37,039 nucleotides of DNA from CAYGGE01 sp966250865 (GCA_966250865.1 CBINIT010000007.1:1-37039); one strand, 5' to 3'. Shown: positions 1-7,742, numbered from the stretch's first letter. Program-made: numbers and translations. Notes: generated by a model not told the origin, from the letters alone.

Positions 1-420
1 CATAGATGTTGCCGCAGCGCGCGACGGCGATCGGCAGTCGGTACGTGTGCGCATTACTACAAGCTTGAGCCGAAAGATATTTGGGTGGTGAGTGACGATA
101 TCGATATGCCACTGGGCCGTATTCGTGTCCGACACGAGGGCAGTTCGGGTGGGCACAATGGGCTAAAGTCAATCATTGAGCATCTGGGAACAGAGAATTT
201 TACTCGGATTCGTCTCGGTGTAGCTGAGTTTACTGGTGATGCCCAAAGCACGCCGCTCGTTCGGACCGAGCCCGATGCTTCAATTTTAGTCTTGCAGCCA
301 TTTAAAAAACGTGAAGAACCACTCCTTGCAACGGTTATTGCAACGGCTAAGGATCGCATTCTCGACGGCTTGCAGACCAAAACACTTGAGGCCAGAACGA
401 TCGAAGTTGACTCAATCTAG
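1..420 (+). CDS. pth: Peptidyl-tRNA hydrolase, C-terminal part (5' end outside window)
   Basis: Peptidyl-tRNA hydrolase releases peptides from prematurely dissociated peptidyl-tRNA in the cytoplasm. The family signature is clear from about base 58 on: YYKLEP, a VVSDDIDMPLGRIRVR stretch and SSGGHNGLKSII, which holds the conserved Asn and the substrate-groove loop. The N-terminal half with the catalytic His is outside the window. The first 55 or so bases are open in the same frame but do not give the expected 'KPxTFMNxSG' region in any frame. There may be a small indel near base 45-50, or simply poor sequence at the edge. The stop is TAG. The next promoter (rplA) starts two bases after the stop, so rplA is a separate transcription unit. 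The identity is sure; the 5' end is not. Confidence 0.88.
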   Translation, partial: HRCCRSARRRSAVGTCAHYYKLEPKDIWVVSDDIDMPLGRIRVRHEGSSGGHNGLKSIIEHLGTENFTRIRLGVAEFTGDAQSTPLVRTEPDASILVLQPFKKREEPLLATVIATAKDRILDGLQTKTLEARTIEVDSI

Positions 421-421
421 G

Positions 422-450
422 TTGACGCAAGCCTTGCTATCTGCTACAAT
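422..450 (+). promoter_or_regulatory. Promoter of rplA
   Basis: TTGACG (422-427), 17-bp spacer, TACAAT (445-450). This is a near-consensus sigma70 promoter. Transcription should start near 457, just upstream of the L1-binding leader. Confidence 0.8.
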
Positions 451-468
451 TACACCTGTTATTAACAA

Positions 469-498
469 TGTGGGAGGACGCCGTCCGCTTGTACCACA
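469..498 (+). promoter_or_regulatory. L1-binding leader, autogenous translational control of rplA
   Basis: The 5' UTR holds TGTGG (469-473) paired with CCACA (494-498), and inside it a GGAC/GTCC helix (476-479 with 483-486, loop GCC). The GGGAGG side and the asymmetric inner loop match the known L1 target shape, which mimics the L1 site on 23S rRNA. The Shine-Dalgarno AAAGGA lies just downstream at 500-505, so bound L1 could block initiation. The fold is seen in the sequence; the regulation is inferred from the family. A longer reading frame that would start at 468 begins inside this element and is not the real gene start. Confidence 0.75.
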
Positions 499-509
499 GA
501 AAGGAAACT

Positions 510-1277
510 ATGGCCGAACAAGAAGAGGTCGCCAACACACCGGAAGAACTTGAAAGCGAAGTAGCTCCAGAAGCTACCGAGGATGCTGTCTCAACCGAGG
601 AATCTGCCGAGATGGCAGAAGAAGTCGCCGAGGAAAAAGCTGAGCCAAAGAAAAAGACTGCCGAAGAAGCTCCCAAGAAAGCTCCTCACAGCGTGAAACA
701 CAAGGAAGCGGCTGCTCATGTCGACCGAACCAAGAGTTACTCACTTGCTGAAGCGATTGAGCTGGTAAAGAAAACTTCATACACCAAGTTTGATGGTGCC
801 ATGGATGTCCACGTTCGCCTGACCGCCGCCAAGAAATCAGATGAGAACGTTCGCGGTACGGTTACCTTGCCACACGGCACTGGTAAAGAGAAGCGCGTTG
901 TGATCATCACCGAAGATATGATCGAAAAGATCGAAAAGGGTTGGCTTGATTTCGACGTCGCTGTTACTACTCCTGACGTCATGCCAAAGTTGGCAAAACT
1001 TGCTAAGATTCTCGGCCCCAAGGGCCTCATGCCTAACCCAAAGTCTGGCACTGTCACCCCAGAACCAGAAAAGGTTGCCCAAGAGCTCAAGGGTGGACGA
1101 GTCGAATTTAAAGCTGACTCTCTCGGCAATATCCACCAGTCACTCGGTCGCGTCTCCTGGGATGCTGCTAAGATTACTGAAAACTTTCAGACCTTTATCG
1201 GTGCATTGCCAAAGAGCCGTATTAAATCGGTTACCCTTGCCCCAACGATGGGCCCTGGCGTAAAAGTGACGCTTTAA
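510..1277 (+). CDS. rplA: 50S ribosomal protein L1 with acidic N-terminal extension
   Basis: L1 forms the L1 stalk of the large subunit and represses its own mRNA. The 255-aa protein starts at MAEQEE, with Shine-Dalgarno AAAGGA five bases upstream. Residues from about 75 on are typical L1: KSYSLAEAIELVKKTSYTKFD, the VTLPHGTGKEKRVVI region, GPKGLMPNPKSGTVTPE and the C-terminal TMGPGVKV. The first 70 or so residues are an acidic, Glu/Ala-rich tail that becomes Lys-rich around KKKTAEEAPKKAP. Bacterial L1 is usually about 230 aa without such a tail. rplK, the usual upstream partner of rplA, is not here; pth is. A strong terminator follows immediately, so rplA is monocistronic in this genome. Confidence 0.97.
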   Translation: MAEQEEVANTPEELESEVAPEATEDAVSTEESAEMAEEVAEEKAEPKKKTAEEAPKKAPHSVKHKEAAAHVDRTKSYSLAEAIELVKKTSYTKFDGAMDVHVRLTAAKKSDENVRGTVTLPHGTGKEKRVVIITEDMIEKIEKGWLDFDVAVTTPDVMPKLAKLAKILGPKGLMPNPKSGTVTPEPEKVAQELKGGRVEFKADSLGNIHQSLGRVSWDAAKITENFQTFIGALPKSRIKSVTLAPTMGPGVKVTL

Positions 1278-1292
1278 TGTATGAGTTAAAAC

Positions 1293-1320
1293 AAAAAAAG
1301 AGCCTTTCGGCTCTTTTTTT
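1293..1320 (+). terminator. Intrinsic terminator after rplA
   Basis: GAGCC-TTTC-GGCTC hairpin flanked by seven A on one side and seven T on the other. It could work in both directions. Confidence 0.93.
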
Positions 1321-1321
1321 G

Positions 1322-1351
1322 TTGCATTCAAATTCTTTACGATGTTACAAT
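1322..1351 (+). promoter_or_regulatory. Promoter of the surface-protein genes
   Basis: TTGCAT (1322-1327), 18-bp spacer, TACAAT (1346-1351). It lies directly after the rplA terminator and 31 bases before the GTG start of the next gene. Confidence 0.6.
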
Positions 1352-1382
1352 CGATCTATGTATTTCTAGTGAGGGGCAGCTT

Positions 1383-3173
1383 GTGCTAAATCCAAGGCAT
1401 CTCTTTAGTCTCAGTCTGGCTATTCTCTGTGTCGGTATTATAGTTGCTGGGCAGACTTCGCGTGTTGACGCTGAAACGAGGCTTGCTATCGCTACGCAGC
1501 CCTCTGCTTCCATTTCGCCAAGCTCTACGCCAAAAGCCAAAACTACACTTAAAGTTAAAACATATCTCGGTGGTACCGAAAATGATCCCTTACCGCTTAG
1601 TGGTGTTAACATTTTTGACATCTCACAGACGCCCAAAGTTCAGCTCGGAGTAACTGATGCCAATGGCGAACTACTTGTTAACGATATTGATGTTGGAGAA
1701 AAAACTATTCAGGCCGGTGGTGGGGATGGCTATCAGTCGCCTACTCAATTAATTATACTCAAGGCCCCTCCAGCGGAATCTGAAAATAAACTTGAGTTTT
1801 ATGTGACAGTTGCTGAAGAGGATATGGTTTATGGCAACATTCGCACTACTGGAGCAGTTCAACCTATAGCGGGTGTACTGGTTCGAGCAGTCGCAGATGA
1901 TGGTTCGGTTGCAAATATCGACGTCACTGATGAGAATGGTAACTACTTAATGATCGGCGGCTTCAAGCAAGATGTTTACTATTCGCTTGACATAGCGGCA
2001 GAACGTAAGCTAAACGCTTCTTCGCGTCAGAAGTCGACAGATAAATGGAAGTATACTAGTACACAGAGTGAAAAAGTACGAAGGGATCAAAGCCTTACAC
2101 GTCTCTCGACATTTGGTGATGTAACAATCCAGGTTGTTGAGTCGACTACTAATCGTGAGTTGCTGAATAAAAAAATTACGGTGAAAAGTACAAACCCAAC
2201 TATTGTGCCAGTTCAGGGCTGGAGTCCATCTGAATTTACGCTTGAGTCCGACAACTGCTATCGTGCCATAGTGCAGATATCCGAAGGCGACCCTCGTGAT
2301 ACGGCTGAAAAAAAGTTTTGTGTAAATCGCGGAGAGTACGGGAAACGGGTAATTATCTTTCTCCGGGATAGAGAGTGTATAAAAAAACCACAGGCCTATA
2401 TTCAGCGGTGGTATCTCTGTGGAGCTAGTGCAAAAACACTTGAGACAAACCAGGCTCTAAAAACTAAGTTTACTCCTTACTTCCAGGCAATAGATGCCGC
2501 GCTGCAGAGCAATCGATCTATTACCAATGTAGATGGACCATCTTCATTCCAGCTTGTCATACAGTCAATCAACCCTAAACATGCAGCTGAGTATGATCAC
2601 GGTGTATCGGAGCGTTTAGGTATGGGAAATCACGGTGAAGTGTTTTTTTCCTGTCCGGCAGAGGGAGTTGCAGACTTTGAACCAGCGCCTGGTGCTGAGA
2701 CTATTGATTTTGACTCAAACTATCTTATGGGCACAACTATAACTAATGCAGTAGGTACGATACGTCACGAATTTGGTCATCTCAAAGACTTTCGATATTC
2801 TCGAACCGTGTCACCAGTCTATCTAGATTGGGCGAGCGATAATGATGTGTGTTGGGGGTTTGTTTCTGAGAAGCTGCACACGAGTTTTAATGATGCTTAT
2901 AAGATAATGAAGACAAAATACAAGAAAGAATTCGTCGAAGCACTCGATGAGACAAACTCTAGGTATGGAAATCAAGACACGGGTTACGACCAGGGTGCGC
3001 CTAATGTCGTAGAAGCTTTCGCCATATCATATGATATTGGTACCTTTCATGGAGCGGCGTTTAATCGCTTAACTGATACGTATGCTCCTGAGCCAAAACG
3101 CTTACTTCGGAGGATGATTGAAGATGCACGATTCAATAGTAGACCGAGAGATTTTATCTTTCCCTGGCAATAA
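1383..3173 (+). CDS. Secreted protein with Ig/CarboxypepD-like domains and a zincin HEFGH motif
   Basis: The 596-aa protein begins with GTG after GAGGGG. It has a signal peptide (residues 1-30, a hydrophobic core LSLAILCVGIIVAG before a polar stretch). A Ser/Thr/Pro linker follows, then two or three beta-sandwich segments at about 55-270 of the carboxypeptidase-regulatory type: GVTDANGELLVND and DVTDENGNYLMIGG are typical strands. The C-terminal part (about 400-596) carries GTIRHEFGHLKDF, an HExxH zinc-protease motif, and further on NVVEAFAISY, where the Glu may be the third zinc ligand. Several Cys residues could form disulphides outside the cell. It is probably a secreted or surface metalloprotease-like protein. 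The family is not certain and activity is not shown. It is followed two bases later by the FN3 gene, so the two are likely translated together. Confidence 0.75.
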   Translation: MLNPRHLFSLSLAILCVGIIVAGQTSRVDAETRLAIATQPSASISPSSTPKAKTTLKVKTYLGGTENDPLPLSGVNIFDISQTPKVQLGVTDANGELLVNDIDVGEKTIQAGGGDGYQSPTQLIILKAPPAESENKLEFYVTVAEEDMVYGNIRTTGAVQPIAGVLVRAVADDGSVANIDVTDENGNYLMIGGFKQDVYYSLDIAAERKLNASSRQKSTDKWKYTSTQSEKVRRDQSLTRLSTFGDVTIQVVESTTNRELLNKKITVKSTNPTIVPVQGWSPSEFTLESDNCYRAIVQISEGDPRDTAEKKFCVNRGEYGKRVIIFLRDRECIKKPQAYIQRWYLCGASAKTLETNQALKTKFTPYFQAIDAALQSNRSITNVDGPSSFQLVIQSINPKHAAEYDHGVSERLGMGNHGEVFFSCPAEGVADFEPAPGAETIDFDSNYLMGTTITNAVGTIRHEFGHLKDFRYSRTVSPVYLDWASDNDVCWGFVSEKLHTSFNDAYKIMKTKYKKEFVEALDETNSRYGNQDTGYDQGAPNVVEAFAISYDIGTFHGAAFNRLTDTYAPEPKRLLRRMIEDARFNSRPRDFIFPWQ

Positions 3174-3175
3174 TT

Positions 3176-4579
3176 ATGAATAAAAAGCAACTTGCAATTG
3201 GCAGTCTTACGTTCGCAACAATTACTATTGGTGTTCTGGTTTGGTTTTTCTTTTCCAATCATTCACCTAAGGCTGATAGTGTCGGTTCGATGTTGCAAAA
3301 TTATCCAATAGAGAAAAGCACTATTACTGTATGGGGCAGGGCGTTGCTGGCAGGAACTAATCAGCCTGCTGCTGGTTTTACTGCATATATTGATTCGGAC
3401 AGCAACGTTGTTCAGTCGGATGGTACCTTTATCGTTACCGCTGATAATGACAATGGAAGTGCATATTTGTACTTTGAGGATCAACAGAGAAAACGGTATC
3501 GAGTTAAAGCCAATGGCAAAGACCCTCATGGGCAGAATGTTTATTTTGATCAAAGCCAAACCGTTAAAGCCGACTTTCTCATAGAACCTGATCCAGACGC
3601 ACCGAGCACAGATTCGACGCCACCTCCCTCACCGATAGCTATCAATATTCCTGACCTGAAGCGTCTTACTCGACTTACTGCTTCTGGTGCTAACCGTGGC
3701 ATCCAAGTCGAGTTTACTGGTGCCCCTAGCAACACTGCTGTCGGTATCACGGGCTTTCGTATTGAACGAAGTACCAGTCAAACCTCAGGCTTTGCTGAAA
3801 AGGCACGAGTTGCGACAAATAGTACCGGTACGTACCGGTATGTGGATACAAGCTTAGCCAATACTACGACGGGTACCTACTACTATCGAGTTATTGCCTT
3901 ACGCAATAATGACGAGTCTCAACCGTCTAATGTCTTAGCCTACTCTTTCAGTGCCGTCACACCGTCACCCTCACCACTGGTTGCTGCGCCTACTGCTCCA
4001 ACCAACCTTCGTCTTACTCAAAACACAGACAATGTAGTGACAATCACTTTTCGAGATAACGCCGGGACAGAGTCGGGCTATGCAATTCGTCGCAGAGTTG
4101 CTGACACTACTGCAGCCTATGACACAGTGGTTAATCGTGACACCACTAATCCTTCATCAACTGGCGACATTGCACTAACTGATACAACGAGAGATCCAAA
4201 TGGCACTACTCGCTACGAATATTCGGTCTTTGCCTACCGAACCGGAGCAGATAATAGTGCAACCCTTACTAATACGATCTTACTCACTGGCTCCAGAAAA
4301 CCAGCAGCTCCTACGGATCTTAAAGCTACTCGAGTCAATGACACGAAGATCAAGCTTGATTGGCGTAACAATACCTCAGACAATGAAGGCTATGAGCTCT
4401 GGCGTAGTACTGATAATAGTACCTTCACCAAAGCCGCTGACGTGCCAGACGACAACAAGTACACCAATACAGGTCTAAAGAACAATACTCGCTACTACTA
4501 CAAGCTACGAGCCTATCGAACCGTACGAGGAGTGAGGGTCTACTCAAACTACTCCAATACTGATGATGCGAAGACATAG
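3176..4579 (+). CDS. Membrane-anchored fibronectin type III protein
   Basis: The 467-aa protein has one N-terminal membrane segment (about residues 8-27, LTFATITIGVLVWFFF) and a long outside part. Residues 45-135 form a domain ending in a Pro-rich linker (PDPDAPSTDSTPPPSP). Then come about three FN3-like repeats. They are marked by APTAPTNLRLTQNT and KPAAPTDLKATRVN openings, by GYELWRSTDNSTF and FRIERSTSQTSGF central strands, and by YYYRVIALR, YEYSVFAYR and YYYKLRAYR ends. FN3 repeats of this kind serve in surface adhesion. ATG follows the stop of the upstream protease-like gene by two bases. A role in contact with a host or a surface is inference. Confidence 0.82.
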   Translation: MNKKQLAIGSLTFATITIGVLVWFFFSNHSPKADSVGSMLQNYPIEKSTITVWGRALLAGTNQPAAGFTAYIDSDSNVVQSDGTFIVTADNDNGSAYLYFEDQQRKRYRVKANGKDPHGQNVYFDQSQTVKADFLIEPDPDAPSTDSTPPPSPIAINIPDLKRLTRLTASGANRGIQVEFTGAPSNTAVGITGFRIERSTSQTSGFAEKARVATNSTGTYRYVDTSLANTTTGTYYYRVIALRNNDESQPSNVLAYSFSAVTPSPSPLVAAPTAPTNLRLTQNTDNVVTITFRDNAGTESGYAIRRRVADTTAAYDTVVNRDTTNPSSTGDIALTDTTRDPNGTTRYEYSVFAYRTGADNSATLTNTILLTGSRKPAAPTDLKATRVNDTKIKLDWRNNTSDNEGYELWRSTDNSTFTKAADVPDDNKYTNTGLKNNTRYYYKLRAYRTVRGVRVYSNYSNTDDAKT

Positions 4580-4597
4580 TGTAAAATAAGGAGAGAG

Positions 4598-5002
4598 ATG
4601 GCGAAGCCAGCTATCGAAAAAAACTATACTGACGAGATCGTTGTTCCGGTGCTAAGCTTTCTGACCGTACTGGCTGGTATTTTAGGGATTGCTGGTTTTA
4701 TTGCCAATCCTTACTGGGATTCTGAATCATTGGTTGCTTTTGCTGCCTCTCTCATGGCCCTTCCTGGCGGTATCTTGCTTTGGCAGTTTCGACACCTTGG
4801 CTGGCTGATGACGCTGACGGTTATCGCCGTATCCGAACTGCTGGTACTGACGACCCAGGTTACTGCTGAACAGGTATTGGGCCCAACCTACTTTCTGGTC
4901 TTTACCGTCTATTATGGGATCCAAGCCTATTATCTGATTATTCGCCGTGACTTGTTCGGCTATCCTGAATACCATAGCCGAAGTACGAAAAAGGCAAAAT
5001 AG
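4598..5002 (+). CDS. Small four-helix membrane protein, unknown
   Basis: The 134-aa protein has a good Shine-Dalgarno (AAGGAGAG). It has about four hydrophobic segments: residues 15-35 (VVPVLSFLTVLAGILGIAGFI), 45-62, 67-90 and 97-115. Its N- and C-termini are charged. I do not recognise a family. It is the last gene of the inserted surface-gene block between rplA and rplJ, 18 bases after the FN3 gene, so it probably belongs to the same transcript. It has no terminator of its own before the rplJ promoter. Confidence 0.75.
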   Translation: MAKPAIEKNYTDEIVVPVLSFLTVLAGILGIAGFIANPYWDSESLVAFAASLMALPGGILLWQFRHLGWLMTLTVIAVSELLVLTTQVTAEQVLGPTYFLVFTVYYGIQAYYLIIRRDLFGYPEYHSRSTKKAK

Positions 5003-5006
5003 GGGG

Positions 5007-5035
5007 TTGACGATTCTCTGGTTTCTGGGTATAAT
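5007..5035 (+). promoter_or_regulatory. Promoter of rplJ-rplL
   Basis: TTGACG (5007-5012), exactly 17 bp, TATAAT (5030-5035). It is nearly perfect consensus, as expected for a ribosomal protein operon. Start of transcription near 5042. Confidence 0.92.
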
Positions 5036-5041
5036 TACTCC

Positions 5042-5169
5042 AGATAGCCAGAGACTGTAGGGGTCCTGCTCGAACGAGCCAGGAATTAAACGGTCGGACC
5101 TACTGAGGCCATCTCAAAACATCATTCTTGATGTTTATTGTGTCTCTGGGAAACCAGAGATTTTTGTTT
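5042..5169 (+). promoter_or_regulatory. L10 leader RNA with intrinsic terminator (attenuator) of rplJ-rplL
   Basis: The leader shows the L10-leader layout: a GTAGG...CCTAC helix (5057-5061 with 5099-5103) holding an inner GTCC/GGAC helix, a CTCG-AA-CGAG hairpin and an AGGAATTAA segment, then ACTGAGGC. The L10(L12)4 complex binds such leaders. Next is an 8-bp hairpin AAACATCA-TTCT-TGATGTTT (5117-5136). Then comes a textbook terminator, TCTCTGG-GAAA-CCAGAGA followed by TTTTTGTTT (5143-5169). The terminator arm GTCTCTGG (5142-5149) is also perfectly complementary to CCAGAGAC at 5048-5055, the very start of the transcript, so an antiterminator can form. The structures are seen in the sequence; the response to L10 is known from related leaders. 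Confidence 0.85.
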
Positions 5170-5184
5170 AACCAGAGGAGTGGT

Positions 5185-5706
5185 ATGAATATTACCCGTG
5201 AAATGAAGGAAGAGCGATTAGCAGAGCTTCGTGACCTTGTTGGCAAACAGCAGGCGATCATCTTTGTAAAATATCTCGGTCTTTCAGCAAAAGATGTTGA
5301 TACGGCCCGTCGCGACATTGAAGAGAGCGACGCGAAGTATCTCGTCACCAAAAATACCCTCCTTCGCATTGCACTTACTGATGTGCAGTTACCAGTCGAC
5401 GCACCAGCCATGGATCAGCCAATCGCTACAGTTTTTGCCTTAGGCGATCAGGTTGCTACGGCCAAAGCGGTCGTCAAAGCCAACAAAACATTTGAAGGCC
5501 TTGAGATCCTTGGCGGTATCGTCGATGGTCAACTCGTTGATGAAGCCGCTATTCGCACCTTGGCAACCTTGCCAGGTCGCGAAGAGCTTCTTGCCAAGCT
5601 TGTCGGTACCGTGGCAGCCCCACTTTCCGGGTTTGTCTCAGTACTTTCCGGCAACTTGCGTGGCCTCGTCTCCGTTTTGCATCAGTATGAGCAAAAGAAG
5701 GCGTAA
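5185..5706 (+). CDS. rplJ: 50S ribosomal protein L10
   Basis: L10 anchors the L7/L12 dimers to the large subunit stalk and controls its own operon. The 173-aa protein starts at MNITREMKEERLAEL; AGAGGAG precedes the ATG. Family features are the N-terminal RNA-binding part (QAIIFVKYLGLSAKDVDTARRD), the VTKNTLLRIAL segment and the C-terminal helix that binds L12 (FVSVLSGNLRGLVSVLHQYEQKK). The Shine-Dalgarno overlaps a third CCAGAGG copy (5172-5178) that can pair with the terminator arm of the leader. rplL follows after nine bases. Confidence 0.96.
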   Translation: MNITREMKEERLAELRDLVGKQQAIIFVKYLGLSAKDVDTARRDIEESDAKYLVTKNTLLRIALTDVQLPVDAPAMDQPIATVFALGDQVATAKAVVKANKTFEGLEILGGIVDGQLVDEAAIRTLATLPGREELLAKLVGTVAAPLSGFVSVLSGNLRGLVSVLHQYEQKKA

Positions 5707-5715
5707 GGAGTATCG

Positions 5716-6351
5716 ATGGATGACCAAACCAATGTTACCGGTGATGCTGGCCAGCTAGATCAGTACGACGAGGAAGCAGCTAAAGATGTTGCAACCGAAG
5801 AGGGTGCTGGTACCAACGAGGCAGTTGATGCCGAAGATGCCGCCATCAATACCGATAACGAAACCGCACAAGCGATAAATAATCCTACGGAGGACACCAT
5901 GGAAGAAACACAAACCCCAGAAACTACTGAAGAAACAGTAGCAACCCCAGCTTCAACTGAAGCTACCGGCGAATTCGCCGACCTTATCAAGCAGATCGAA
6001 GAGCTCCCAGTTGCCAAATTGGCTGCTCTCGTTAAGGCCCTCGAAGAGCGATTTGGCGTTTCCGCCTCCGCTCCTATGATGATGGCTGGCGCTATGCCTG
6101 CTGCCGGTGGCGCTGCTGCCGAACCAGCTGAAGAGAAGACCAACTTTGATGTTATCCTCACTTCAGGTGGCGCTAACAAGATCGCCGTCATTAAGGCTGT
6201 TCGTGAGATCAAGCCCGACCTCGGTCTTAAAGAAGCCAAGGACCTCGTTGAAGGCGCTCCTAAAGAGCTTCTCAAGGGTGCCAAGAAGGAAGACGCTGAA
6301 GCTGCAAAAGCCAAGCTCGAAGCCGCTGGCGCTTCTGTTGAAATGAAGTAA
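5716..6351 (+). CDS. rplL: 50S ribosomal protein L7/L12 with long acidic N-terminal extension (two in-frame starts)
   Basis: L7/L12 forms the flexible stalk that recruits translation factors. The core (about residue 90 to the end) is standard: FADLIKQIEELPVAKLAALVKALEERFGVSA, an Ala/Met/Gly hinge and EKTNFDVILTSGGANKIAVIKAVREI...GLKEAKDLVE. From the first ATG (5716, with TAAGGAG overlapping the rplJ stop) the product is 211 aa, against the usual 120-125. The extra 60 or so residues are Asp/Glu/Thr/Asn-rich. A second ATG in the same frame at 5899 (150-aa product) has an even better Shine-Dalgarno, GGAGG at 5889-5893, five bases away. Both forms may be made; the shorter is closer to normal length. 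A strong terminator follows. Confidence 0.95.
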   Translation: MDDQTNVTGDAGQLDQYDEEAAKDVATEEGAGTNEAVDAEDAAINTDNETAQAINNPTEDTMEETQTPETTEETVATPASTEATGEFADLIKQIEELPVAKLAALVKALEERFGVSASAPMMMAGAMPAAGGAAAEPAEEKTNFDVILTSGGANKIAVIKAVREIKPDLGLKEAKDLVEGAPKELLKGAKKEDAEAAKAKLEAAGASVEMK

Positions 6352-6375
6352 GAGAAGTACTTCTCTGAACTCTAG

Positions 6376-6403
6376 AAAAAGCTCCTGTCAAAGGGAGCTT
6401 TTT
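6376..6403 (+). terminator. Terminator of rplJ-rplL
   Basis: AAAAAGCTCC, 7-8 base loop, GGAGCTTTTT. A second small palindrome, AGAGAAG-TA-CTTCTCT, lies just before it at about 6350-6366. Confidence 0.9.
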
Positions 6404-6416
6404 CTGTCTATCGGAA

Positions 6417-6445
6417 GTGACAATTTTGCTATTATCAGATAGAAT
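6417..6445 (+). promoter_or_regulatory. Promoter of tgt (transcript probably leaderless)
   Basis: GTGACA (6417-6422), 17 bp, TAGAAT (6440-6445). The ATG at 6452 lies only six bases after the -10 box and there is no Shine-Dalgarno, so the mRNA would start at or within a base or two of the start codon. Confidence 0.6.
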
Positions 6446-6451
6446 GTGCCT

Positions 6452-7690
6452 ATGCTTACATTTTCAATCCATAAAAAAGACGACACAACATTGGCCAGAC
6501 GAGGCGAGGTCAAACTCTATCACGGTACCGTTCAAACACCAGCTTTCATGCCAGTTGGGACGGTGGGTGTGGTGAAGACCTTACTACCAAACGAGGTCAA
6601 AGAGCTCGGTGCAGATATTATTCTTGGCAATACCTATCATCTGTACTTGCGGCCTGGTGCTGAGGAAATTAAGAATTATGGCGGCATTCAGAAATGGAAC
6701 CATTGGCAGGGGCCAGTACTGACTGATTCTGGTGGGTTCCAAGTCTTTAGTTTGGGCAATAAAGCGCTGACCGGTACATCCGGCCTTCAAGATGCAGCGC
6801 ATAAAGAAGGTTTCTACGATACTGATACGATGCAAGCGGGCAACGTCCGCATTACCGAAGAGGGAGCAGAATTTACCTCCCATATCGACGGCAGTAAACA
6901 TCAGTTCACACCGGAAAATGTAGTAGACACGCAGGTTGCGATAGGGTCAGATATTATGATGGTGCTTGATGAGTGTGTCGAATACCCAGCAACTCTTGAT
7001 CGAGCGCAAAACTCTATGGAACGAACCCACCGTTGGGCAAAACGAGCGAGCGATCACTTCGAACAGCTCAAAGCAGGGGACAGCGGAATAGGGGAGAGGC
7101 ACAACCTTTTTGGCATTGCTCAAGGTTCAACCTTTGCTGATCTACGCAAGGAGTCAGTAGAATATATTGCCTCACTGCCATTTGATGGCATTGCTGTTGG
7201 TGGCGTTTCCGTAGGTGAGGGCAAGGAACATATGTACCAGGTCATGGACTGGACTGGCCCTATTTTGCCCGAAGCGAAGCCGCATTACCTTATGGGAATA
7301 GGGGAGCCCGAAGATCTTATTCGAGCGGTAGGCTGTGGGTACGACATGTTTGATTGTGTTTTGCCGACTCGCTTGGGTCGCTACGGTGTAATTTGGAAAG
7401 CCGAACGGAATGAGGTAGGGGAGTATGTCGGCTTTAAAAAGTGGGATATGCGTTCTGCTCGATTCCGCCACGATCAAATGGTTATCGACGAACGGTGTGA
7501 CTGCCCTGCCTGCGCCGGAGGGTACTCAAGAGGATACATCGCCCACCTGCTTCGAGAGCGAGAAGTAACTGGTATTCGTTTGACGTCCGTTCATAACCTT
7601 CGAACTATTTTACGACTGATGGAGGACATCCGTGCCTCACTTGATAGTGGAACGTTTGCTGACCAATTTAAACCATTTCTCACTCCCTAG
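6452..7690 (+). CDS. tgt: Queuine/preQ1 tRNA-ribosyltransferase (TGT)
   Basis: TGT exchanges guanine-34 of tRNAs with GUN anticodons for preQ1 (bacteria), a step of queuosine synthesis. The 412-aa product starting at MLTFSIHKKDD shows FMPVGTVGVVKTLLPNEV and LTDSGGFQVFSLG, which holds the general-acid/base Asp. It also shows IAVGGVSVGEGKEHMY and DCVLPTRLGRYG, with the nucleophilic Asp around residue 300. A zinc site of C-x-C-x2-C plus a distant His (RCDCPAC...SVHN) closes the C-terminal half. A start at GTG 6446 would add two residues. No queuosine synthesis genes (queA, queC-F) are in the window, so the base may be salvaged or made by genes elsewhere. Confidence 0.97.
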   Translation: MLTFSIHKKDDTTLARRGEVKLYHGTVQTPAFMPVGTVGVVKTLLPNEVKELGADIILGNTYHLYLRPGAEEIKNYGGIQKWNHWQGPVLTDSGGFQVFSLGNKALTGTSGLQDAAHKEGFYDTDTMQAGNVRITEEGAEFTSHIDGSKHQFTPENVVDTQVAIGSDIMMVLDECVEYPATLDRAQNSMERTHRWAKRASDHFEQLKAGDSGIGERHNLFGIAQGSTFADLRKESVEYIASLPFDGIAVGGVSVGEGKEHMYQVMDWTGPILPEAKPHYLMGIGEPEDLIRAVGCGYDMFDCVLPTRLGRYGVIWKAERNEVGEYVGFKKWDMRSARFRHDQMVIDERCDCPACAGGYSRGYIAHLLREREVTGIRLTSVHNLRTILRLMEDIRASLDSGTFADQFKPFLTP

Positions 7691-7742
7691 TAGCGCAGTG
7701 AAAAACGTTTTATAATAGAAACATCAGTAAAGGAGGAATGCT

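Noticed and set aside
468..509. Upstream ATG that would lengthen L1 by 14 residues
   Set aside because: It lies within the L1-binding hairpin and has no ribosome site; the ATG at 510 has AAAGGA.
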